DNA from: Aridibacter famidurans
GTDB taxonomy: Bacteria; Acidobacteriota; Blastocatellia; Pyrinomonadales; Pyrinomonadaceae
Reading direction: 5' to 3'
Length of the DNA stretch: 64,000 nucleotides
NCBI GenBank assembly: GCA_024103495.1
Contig: JAGFIQ010000108.1
Coordinates: 24,946-88,945, forward strand
Under the pieces are notes generated by a model. The model ran no database searches and was not told the origin of the DNA. It saw only the letters and a program-made list of their open reading frames with translations. Shown in pieces: positions 58,229 to 64,000 of the stretch. Every line of letters begins with the position of its first letter. The first letter of the stretch is position 1. A program made the translations under genes and the position numbers.

Positions 58229-58860
58229 CGCAAGGGTTGGGAGGAAAGGGAATCATAACACAGGAAGCGGGAGAGTCTATTCAGTCTGTTCCGTCTGTTC
58301 AGTCTATTGAGTCTATCAAGTCTGTCGGGTCTAACGGGGCATTTCTACAGAGATTCGGATCGTTGGTAAGGCGGGTCTGTGCCGCGGAGCGGCAACGGAG
58401 GTTAGCCCGGGGTAGAGCCGAAGGCGAAACCCCGGAGATCGCGGTCAAAACAATATCCCCAGCCCCGGAGGGGCGACGCCGCGTACGTTCTGTCGAGTCG
58501 GTCGGTCCGTTTCAGCGAGATTCGGATCGCCCCAGACTATCATCCGTCGCCCCTTCGGGGCGATCTATATGTCACGGTCCGATTTTCATCCGGTACTTTT
58601 CCTCAGTCCTCAGTCCTGAGCTATGCCCGTCGCTTGCGCTCCGGGTTCCGATCGCACGTGTCGCCGCTACGCGGCTCGAACTCGAAATGGTCGCCTTCCC
58701 CGGGGCTGCGCCTTCGGCTTGCCCCGGGCTATCATCCGTCGCCCCTTCGGGGCGAGCTATATGTCACGGTCCGATTTTCATCCGGTACTCTTCCTCAGTC
58801 CTCAGTCCTCAGTCCTCAATACTCATCACCCATCACTCATTTCTCATCGCTCATTTCTTA
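58229..58860. repeat. Repeat-rich gene-free region
   Basis: 632 bases with no convincing gene. It contains TCTGTCGAG-like nonamers (58270-58335, related to those at 39801-39975) and a GC-rich hairpin unit (58391-58436). A 192-base-spaced direct repeat begins CATCCGTCGCCCCTTCGGGGCG (58541 and 58733, each followed by a GATTTTCATCCGGTAC tract and CTCAGTCCTCAGTCC). Long ORFs through it are artefacts of GC-rich repeat sequence. Confidence 0.75.
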
Positions 58861-58861
58861 A

Positions 58862-58896
58862 AAAAGAAACCCGGACCGATCGGCCCGGGTCTTTCA
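58862..58896 (-). terminator. Rho-independent terminator of the TlpA-like gene
   Basis: On the minus strand ACCCGGGCCGATCGGTCCGGGT makes a GC-rich stem, followed by TTCTTTTTT. Confidence 0.9.
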
Positions 58897-58915
58897 CGAA
58901 CAAATTCGCGCGTTT

Positions 58916-59434
58916 CTAATCCACCTTCGCAACGTTGTCGGACAAAAGCCTCGACACTGTCGAATCGATCTTCGAGGTCTTGTCCCATCCGCTGGCTTTA
59001 TAGACGACCGTTCCGTCCTGGCTCACTATGAAGTGCGATGGAAATCCCATGTTCAGCCGTCCCTGGGGATCGCGGTCGGCGTACTTGAGAAGAACCCCCA
59101 GACTTTGCGCGACGATCTTGAATTTGAATGGCTTCTTTACGAAGAACTCTTCCAGCTTTGCCTTGTCCTGCCAGGCGAGGCCAACCCAGACGACATCCTC
59201 GGTCCCGTACTTGTCGACGAGTTTGTTCAGGTTTGGGATCTCCGCGACGCAGATCTCACACCGCGTCGACCAGAAGGTAAGGACCACGACCTTGCCTCGA
59301 AGCTTCTCAAGCTCGATGCTTTCACCGGAGATCGTTGTTTCCACGAAGTTCTGGGCCGTCTGCCCGGGTTTTTGCTGACCAAAGGCGAAAACGGACAGGA
59401 CCAGTATTAAGGATAGGAGTGATATGAATCGCAT
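58916..59434 (-). CDS. TlpA/ResA-like thioredoxin-fold protein
   Basis: 172 residues from the ATG at 59434, preferred over 59458 because of the signal peptide (about 1-20, ISLLSLILVLSVFAFG) and GGGAA upstream. The redoxin domain (about 28-165) has the redox-active pair in FWSTRCEICVAEIP (C-x-x-C at about 62-65) and the cis-Pro loop GFPSHFIV. It is a periplasmic thiol-disulfide reductase, of the kind used in cytochrome c maturation or disulfide reduction. It is divergent from recF. Confidence 0.85.
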   Translation of the reverse strand: MRFISLLSLILVLSVFAFGQQKPGQTAQNFVETTISGESIELEKLRGKVVVLTFWSTRCEICVAEIPNLNKLVDKYGTEDVVWVGLAWQDKAKLEEFFVKKPFKFKIVAQSLGVLLKYADRDPQGRLNMGFPSHFIVSQDGTVVYKASGWDKTSKIDSTVSRLLSDNVAKVD

Positions 59435-59456
59435 TGAAAAATTCCCGACTGAAGAC

Positions 59457-59485
59457 ATTATGAGGTATGTTGAACGTAGTTCAAC
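59457..59485 (-). promoter_or_regulatory. Candidate promoter with overlapping 7-3-7 palindrome
   Basis: GTTGAAC-GTA-GTTCAAC (59469-59485) is a perfect inverted repeat. Its right arm overlaps a TTGAAC (-35) which lies 16 bases from CATAAT (-10) on the minus strand, in front of the TlpA-like gene. A repressor site is plausible. Confidence 0.45.
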
Positions 59486-59551
59486 CCTAATTAACTCAGA
59501 TTTCTATAGTCGGGAGTGTTCCAGATTCGGGCTCAAGGCGAGGCACCCGGG

Positions 59552-59565
59552 TTATGGTACCATAA
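59552..59565. promoter_or_regulatory. Palindrome immediately before recF
   Basis: TTATGGTACCATAA, a perfect 14-base palindrome, ends three bases before the recF start and occupies the position of a ribosome site. It could be an operator or a small mRNA hairpin. Confidence 0.4.
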
Positions 59566-59568
59566 ACC

Positions 59569-60672
59569 ATGCTCCTCGAGTCGGTTTCGGCTGACGGTTT
59601 TCGCAATCTGGACGGAAGATTCTCCTGCGGGAACGGCCTGAACATCATCTGCGGAAATAACGGCCACGGAAAGACGAACTGGCTCGAAGCCATCCACCTT
59701 CTTTCCACCACCAAGTCATTCAGAACGGCAAGGCTTTCGGAGGCGATCCGGTTCGACGCGACCACCGCGATCGTCCGCGGGGAAGTGCGCCAGAGCGGTC
59801 AGATCGTGCGAACGATCCAGGTCATCCTTGAAGGAAACACTAAAACGCTTACGGTCAACGGCAAGAAGGAAACGGCTCAGAATTATCTGGGTCAGCTGTA
59901 TGCATTCGTTTTCAACTCCGACGAGCTCGAGATCGTCCGCGGGTCGCCCGATTCGCGCCGGCGTTTTCTCGATGACGGCATAGTCTCGATCTTCCCGCCG
60001 TTTGTTCAAACGCTGAGCGATTACAACAAGGTGATCCGCCAGAAGAACAAGCTTCTTCAGAATGCGAGGAAGGACGAAACGCCGGCCGACAAGGTCGCGG
60101 CTCTTCTGGCGCCCTGGAACGAACAGGTTGTCTCGCTCGCATCGCGCATCCACAAGGCGAGGATCAGGTTCGTCGAGAGACTGAACGAGGTCCTCGAGCG
60201 AAAGCTCTTTGACCGCGAGGAACTCTCGATCAGGTACGTGTCTTCACTGGAGGGCAAAGGCGATCTTGACGACTACGAATCTCTGATCGCCGAACGCCTA
60301 AGCATTCGCACGCAGGCGGAGATCTATTCCGGCTACTCGCTGATCGGACCTCACAGGGACGACCTCGAGATCAATTTCGACGGCCGCGAGATGCGGAAAT
60401 ACGGCTCTTCGGGCCAACAGAGAAGCGCGTTGCTGTCGCTGCTCCTGGCGGGGGTATCCGTCTTTCACGAACAACAGAACGAATATCCGCTGTTCCTGAT
60501 CGACGACATCGATGCCGAACTGGACTACAGGCGGATCGGAAAACTTCTGGAATACCTCGACGGAAAGACGCAGACGTTCGTCACGACCTCCAAGGAGAGC
60601 TTTGTTGAGAAGTTCGGCGCGGGTGCTCGCGTGATAAGGGTCGCGGAAGGAGTACCGACCGGGGAAAGCTGA
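59569..60672 (+). CDS. recF: DNA replication and repair protein RecF
   Basis: 367 residues, the usual size. An SMC-like ATPase that loads RecA at single-strand gaps with RecO and RecR. Walker A is GNNGHGKTNW (about 26-35). The ABC-type signature is YGSSGQQRSALLSLLLA (about 280-296), and the Walker B is LFLIDDIDAELD (about 308-319). It is not in a dnaN-recF operon here; dnaN is at the far left of this window. No Shine-Dalgarno is visible, only the TTATGGTACCATAA palindrome. Confidence 0.96.
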   Translation: MLLESVSADGFRNLDGRFSCGNGLNIICGNNGHGKTNWLEAIHLLSTTKSFRTARLSEAIRFDATTAIVRGEVRQSGQIVRTIQVILEGNTKTLTVNGKKETAQNYLGQLYAFVFNSDELEIVRGSPDSRRRFLDDGIVSIFPPFVQTLSDYNKVIRQKNKLLQNARKDETPADKVAALLAPWNEQVVSLASRIHKARIRFVERLNEVLERKLFDREELSIRYVSSLEGKGDLDDYESLIAERLSIRTQAEIYSGYSLIGPHRDDLEINFDGREMRKYGSSGQQRSALLSLLLAGVSVFHEQQNEYPLFLIDDIDAELDYRRIGKLLEYLDGKTQTFVTTSKESFVEKFGAGARVIRVAEGVPTGES

Positions 60673-60675
60673 AAC

Positions 60676-61494
60676 CTATTCTTCTTCTTCGGGGGTATCG
60701 TCGACGGGCTTTGATTGCGATTCGACCTTCGGCCTCAGCACCTTTGCGACCGAAGCCGTGACCATCTTGTCCGGCGAGATCTGCGCGGCCTTCGCGACAA
60801 GATAGTTCTTCCAGCCTGAAATGACCGAGGTCTTTCCTTTCTCGAGCGCGTTTAGAGCGGCTTCCACAACATCCTCCGGCTCCTCGACGCCTTTGATCAT
60901 CACAGGCTCTTCCATTCCGGCGGCGTCGAAGAATCCTGTGTCTGTCGCTCCGGGGCAGAAATTCAGGATCCTTATCCCTTTCGGCCCGTATTCTTCCGCG
61001 ATCGCCTGCGTGAAGGACGTAACGAACGCTTTTGAAGCCGCATAGGTAGCCATAAACGGAAGCGGCTGGAAGCTCGCCGCCGACGACACGTTGATGATCG
61101 TGCCTTCGCCTTCTTCGACCATCAGCCGAAGGTAGCGGTGCGTCAATGCGACAAGGACCATCACGTTCAGCGAGATCATCGAGAGCTCCCGGTTCAGATC
61201 CAGGTCGGCAAAATACCCCATCGAACCGAAACCCGCGTTATTGATCAGAAAGTTGATATCCAGGTCGTGATTTACCGTCTCCTTGAAAAGCCGAAGGTCG
61301 GCCTGGTAATCATTCAGGTCGATTGCTACATAGTGCGCCGATATCTTGTGCTCCAGCATAAGCTCGTCGCACAACGCCGCCAGCTTGTCTTCGGACCTTG
61401 CGACGAGCACAAGGTTGTGTCCATCCGCCGCCAGCCGTCGGGCGAACGCCTCGCCGATCCCGCTCGAACCTCCTGTGATCAATGTCGCTTTCAT
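60676..61494 (-). CDS. Short-chain dehydrogenase/reductase
   Basis: 272 residues of classical SDR fold. The dinucleotide site is TGGSSGIGEAF (about 7-17), NNAGFGSMG follows (about 87-95), and the catalytic Y-x3-K is YAASK (about 153-157) after the SSAAS serine. The C-terminus has an acidic tail. It probably oxidises or reduces a ketone or alcohol of a lipid-like substrate (the DltE/acyl-type SDR subgroup). It overlaps the upstream HETGH membrane protein gene by ATGA, so the two are coupled. Confidence 0.88.
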   Translation of the reverse strand: MKATLITGGSSGIGEAFARRLAADGHNLVLVARSEDKLAALCDELMLEHKISAHYVAIDLNDYQADLRLFKETVNHDLDINFLINNAGFGSMGYFADLDLNRELSMISLNVMVLVALTHRYLRLMVEEGEGTIINVSSAASFQPLPFMATYAASKAFVTSFTQAIAEEYGPKGIRILNFCPGATDTGFFDAAGMEEPVMIKGVEEPEDVVEAALNALEKGKTSVISGWKNYLVAKAAQISPDKMVTASVAKVLRPKVESQSKPVDDTPEEEE

Positions 61495-62024
61495 ATCGCA
61501 TTACCCGGCTCTTCGGCGGGTTCAAAAGAAAAGTAGATCGAAAGGCCCGCGGCGGCGAATATCGTGAGCGTGCCGGCCACGCGGATAAGCCCCGAGACCG
61601 CTTTGTGATAGCCGATCAGACCGGTTTCCGTCAGCAGATAGTTCCAGTCGTGAAAACTCCCCTCACTGCCGGTCATTCCGCTTGTGAGCACCAGCTGCAT
61701 ACGGACCGCGTCGTCGGCATAGACCCAGACGTTCAGGATGCTCTGGCCGACCCAGAAAAGCACGAGCGAGGCAGAAAAGTACTGTCCCTGCCGAACGAAG
61801 TAGCCCACAAACACCGCCGGAAGGATTATCTGGAAAAGTGATCCGCCAGCGATCATCATGAACTCGCCCAAGAGTCGGAAGATCAAGTGACCGGTTTCGT
61901 GGATGGGAAGATCGACGAGATTCAGAAAGTTCCAAAGCCCGTCCATCAAAGGGTTATGGACGATCGTGAAGAAGTAGAGGCTGACGAGGATCGCGATCGC
62001 GAGCTTTGGAGGGTTTGGCTTCAC
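61491..62024 (-). CDS. Membrane protein with HETGH metallopeptidase-like motif
   Basis: 177 residues from GTG 62024, about four to five membrane helices. The motif IHETGHLIF (about 41-49) fits HExxH, as in site-2-protease (M50) enzymes, next to a G-x-x-F-x-x-I-x-x-P helix. The usual second zinc-ligand motif (N/D-P-G) is not obvious, so it may be a degenerate M50-like protein. It overlaps the SDR gene, suggesting a shared function. Confidence 0.65.
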   Translation of the reverse strand: MKPNPPKLAIAILVSLYFFTIVHNPLMDGLWNFLNLVDLPIHETGHLIFRLLGEFMMIAGGSLFQIILPAVFVGYFVRQGQYFSASLVLFWVGQSILNVWVYADDAVRMQLVLTSGMTGSEGSFHDWNYLLTETGLIGYHKAVSGLIRVAGTLTIFAAAGLSIYFSFEPAEEPGNAI

Positions 62025-62075
62025 CCGGATATTTTAACCCAACCGGACCGCTTTGGGTAAAATCCGGCGCGGGGG

Positions 62076-62606
62076 CTAGCCGAACTGCTCAACGAAATCG
62101 GCCTTGGAGACGCCGTAGCGGACCACCGGAAAGCCGTAACTGAACGCTGTATCCTCGTACGACATTCCGATCTTCTCCATCACCCGGCGCGAGCCCGTGT
62201 TCTCCGGATCGCAGACCGCGACGATGCGCTCGAGTCCCGCAACGCTGAATCCGTAACGAAGCCATCCGATCCCGCACTCCGTCGCCAGGCCTTTGCCCCA
62301 CTGGTCTTTGTCAAAAGCGTAACCCACCTCGATCTCCCCGGTGTTCTCGAGCGGCTGAAGTCCTGTCACGCCGATCCGCCGGTCGGTCTCGAGGAGCGAT
62401 GTCACGCACATCGAGAAGCCGAATTCCTCAAAGCATTCCATATAGAATCGCATCCTCTTCTCGACAAATTCCGGCGTCTGCTTCAAAAGGCCTCCAAGAA
62501 ACTGGACCACGTCCTCATTCGCGCGATGCGAGATCAGCCATTCCAGGTCGCTTTCCTCGAACGGCCGCATCGACAGTCTTTCAGTTCGAAGCAGCGTTCC
62601 GTTCAT
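62076..62606 (-). CDS. GNAT-family N-acetyltransferase (RimJ-like)
   Basis: 176 residues from the ATG at 62606; longer in-frame starts lie inside the upstream GNAT gene. The fold begins LRTERLSMRPFEESDLEWL (about 5-23). The acetyl-CoA segment is at DKDQWGKGLATECGIGWLRYGF (about 97-118, Q/R-x-x-G-x-G/A type). It acetylates an unknown amine, perhaps a ribosomal protein N-terminus as RimJ/RimL do. It starts 26 bases inside the previous GNAT gene. Confidence 0.82.
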   Translation of the reverse strand: MNGTLLRTERLSMRPFEESDLEWLISHRANEDVVQFLGGLLKQTPEFVEKRMRFYMECFEEFGFSMCVTSLLETDRRIGVTGLQPLENTGEIEVGYAFDKDQWGKGLATECGIGWLRYGFSVAGLERIVAVCDPENTGSRRVMEKIGMSYEDTAFSYGFPVVRYGVSKADFVEQFG

Positions 62607-63129
62607 TCTCACGGCGTGCAAAGCCGTTCCTCCATTCGTCGGATCTGACCGAGTACTTGACCAGCCGCTTCCCATAGAAAGTCCCGGTCTCTACATAGGT
62701 CATCCCCAGTTTTTGCATCACGTTTATTGACGCCGAATTCTCGGGATACGCGAGTGCGACGATGTGGTCGAGCCCTAGCGAGCTGAACCCGTGTCCGACG
62801 ACTGCTTCAGCCGCCTCCGTTGCGTAACCCATTTTCCATTTCGATCTGGCTATCGCGTACCCTACCTCGATCTCGCCGGTCTCCGGCACCTGCCAGAGCC
62901 CGCACCAGCCCGCGAATTCTCCGGTCGATCTCTCTACAAGCGCACAGTAGCCGATCCCGTCCGTGTCCCAGCGGGCCGAGATCTTCCTCATCCACTCCGC
63001 CGATTCGCTCCTTTCCTTCAGAGTCTCGCGGATGTACCTCATAACTTCCGGGTCGCTCCGCATCAGGTGCACCCCGTCGACGTCCGAATCTTCGAATCTT
63101 CGTATCTTCAATCTCTCGGTCTCAAGCAT
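62581..63129 (-). CDS. GNAT-family N-acetyltransferase (RimJ-like)
   Basis: 182 residues, same subfamily as the next gene but only moderately similar: LETERLKIRRFEDSDVDGVHLM start (about 2-23), acetyl-CoA site RSKWKMGYATEAAEAVVGHGF (about 94-114). The pair probably arose by an old tandem duplication and is translated as an operon. Substrate unknown. Confidence 0.82.
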   Translation of the reverse strand: MLETERLKIRRFEDSDVDGVHLMRSDPEVMRYIRETLKERSESAEWMRKISARWDTDGIGYCALVERSTGEFAGWCGLWQVPETGEIEVGYAIARSKWKMGYATEAAEAVVGHGFSSLGLDHIVALAYPENSASINVMQKLGMTYVETGTFYGKRLVKYSVRSDEWRNGFARRENERNAASN

Positions 63130-63207
63130 TGCCGCACTCCGGATGGAAGAAATCGGTCCCCTGCGCCGTCACATTATCGACGTACTTTTCAAGAGGAGCA
63201 AACATAT

Positions 63208-63864
63208 ATGAAGAAACTGATCCAGAACAGACGGGAATTCCTGGGAACCGCGGCGATTGGTGCCGCGATGGTGCCTTTGGTCCATGGATGCAGCTTCGGC
63301 GCATCCGCGAGTCCGGTACTGAAGAGCAAACTCGACATCCTTCGCGCGAACGGTGTTCAGGACCCGAACTGCGAGTGGTGCGGGGCCCGCGACGTTCCCG
63401 ACGACGTGCGATGGAAGACGCGTCTGCACCGGGACGGCGACGCGGGAGAACGAATGCTGATCGAAGGAACGGTCTTCAAGCAGGACGGCAAAACCCCCGC
63501 GAGGGACATCCTGATCTACTTCTATCACACCGATACCGAAGGCCTATATGGAAGGAAAGGCGAACATCGCCACGGCCGATACAGAGGCTGGATGCTGACC
63601 GGCGAAGACGGCAAGTTCGGCTTCTACACGATCAAGCCCTCGCCTTATCCCAACCGCGGCGGCCCCGCTCACGTCCATATGACCGTCACCGGTCTCGAGC
63701 GAAAGGAGGACTGGGCGGACACGATCTTCTTTAAGGACGATCCGCTTCTCAGCGACAGGAACTACTCCGCTAAGAAGGGCGGATTCAAGAACGTGATCGA
63801 GCTGAAGAAGGATTCGGAGGGCATTCTCAGGGGCACGCGAAACCTGAGGCTCTGGGAGGTTTAG
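63208..63864 (+). CDS. Tat-exported intradiol-ring-cleavage-dioxygenase-like protein
   Basis: 218 residues from the ATG at 63208 with AGAGGAGC upstream; longer frames are antisense to the GNAT. Twin-arginine signal (NRREFLGTAAIG) and lipobox VHGC (about 28-31). The rest is the intradiol dioxygenase beta-sandwich (about 60-218). IYFYHTDTEGLYG, EHRHGRYRGW, G-x-F/Y-x-x-T-I-x-P and H-V-H segments supply the Tyr and His iron-ligand positions. Catechol-type dioxygenase activity is possible, but exported members are largely uncharacterised. Confidence 0.82.
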   Translation: MKKLIQNRREFLGTAAIGAAMVPLVHGCSFGASASPVLKSKLDILRANGVQDPNCEWCGARDVPDDVRWKTRLHRDGDAGERMLIEGTVFKQDGKTPARDILIYFYHTDTEGLYGRKGEHRHGRYRGWMLTGEDGKFGFYTIKPSPYPNRGGPAHVHMTVTGLERKEDWADTIFFKDDPLLSDRNYSAKKGGFKNVIELKKDSEGILRGTRNLRLWEV

Positions 63865-63882
63865 TGGTATGGTTTATCCGGA

Positions 63883-64000
63883 ATGAGCCGGCCGTTGAAG
63901 ATGCGCGAGAACGAACCCGAGAGCGACCTGATCGCCTCCGGAAGGGCGGGCGACAGGCCCGCCTTCGACGAACTGTGCCTCCGCAACCAGCCGCAGGTCT
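63883..64000 (+). CDS. ECF-type RNA polymerase sigma factor, N-terminal part
   Basis: Only 39 codons lie in the window; the frame is open to the end. LIASGRAGDRPAFDELCLRNQPQV is the start of sigma-70 region 2 as in ECF sigma factors. It begins 18 bases after the dioxygenase-like gene stop. The subfamily cannot be told from this fragment. Confidence 0.75.
   Translation, partial: MSRPLKMRENEPESDLIASGRAGDRPAFDELCLRNQPQV

Noticed and set aside
58237..59031. 264-codon ORF after the tRNA
   Set aside because: It is made of translated dispersed repeats and runs antisense into the TlpA-like gene.

Overview
The window is GC-rich bacterial chromosome, most likely from an Acidobacteriota lineage of the Blastocatellia/Pyrinomonadaceae type. 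This is inferred from gene style, not from a search. The main clues are two giant secreted proteins ending in the same D-x-D-G-D (FG-GAP/VCBS-like) module with 'AVWRPSNGVWY'-type repeats, a FecR/Trp-Tyr-rich surface protein, small zinc-ribbon and SH3 proteins, and gene-dense DNA whose gaps are full of short dispersed palindromic repeats. There are no rRNA genes, no CRISPR array, no recognisable transposase and no prophage. One tRNA (Ser, anticodon UGA) is present.

Layout. 1-6.5 kb: the end of dnaN, a zinc-ribbon/SH3 protein, a glycosyltransferase, an SRPBCC protein, an APC-family amino-acid permease and a half-size GDT1/TMEM165 protein. 6.6-18.4 kb: a secreted FG-GAP protein, a two-gene M16 peptidase operon (one active and one motif-less subunit), a FecR-domain surface protein, a LysM/glycine-zipper protein and ispH. 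18.5-26.7 kb: a Ski2-like DExH helicase whose two RecA lobes are encoded by separate ORFs, with a 5.3-kb gene for a 1760-residue SBBP/Ig/FG-GAP protein, complete with its own terminator, lying exactly between them. 26.8-37.4 kb: an unknown membrane protein, a small exported protein just ahead of a hairpin-rich leader and secA, a TPR-TonB protein, wrbA, a ClbS/DfsB protein and a glycosyltransferase/MOSC/lipoprotein operon.

37.4-47.3 kb: a co-directional block centred on polyamines. It runs S-adenosylmethionine decarboxylase (speD), a two-module zinc-ribbon DUF4178 membrane protein, a 50-residue membrane protein, a DUF350 protein, a membrane-anchored spermidine-synthase-like enzyme, a Tat/lipoprotein FAD amine-oxidase-like enzyme, a multipass membrane protein and a coiled-coil lipoprotein. 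A PD-(D/E)XK-like GxxExxY gene and a tandem pair of unknown cytosolic paralogs interrupt it. I infer an envelope-associated polyamine synthesis/oxidation system. With the split helicase, it is the most noteworthy content of the window.

47.5-64 kb: a PDZ protein, an aminotransferase, a capD-like/galE/copper-cytochrome operon, a divergent Wza-like exporter, an acyl-CoA ligase with a TetR repressor and a textbook FadR-type operator, tRNA-Ser, a TlpA-like thioredoxin, recF, an SDR with a HETGH membrane protein, two GNATs, an intradiol-dioxygenase-like Tat protein and the start of an ECF sigma factor gene.
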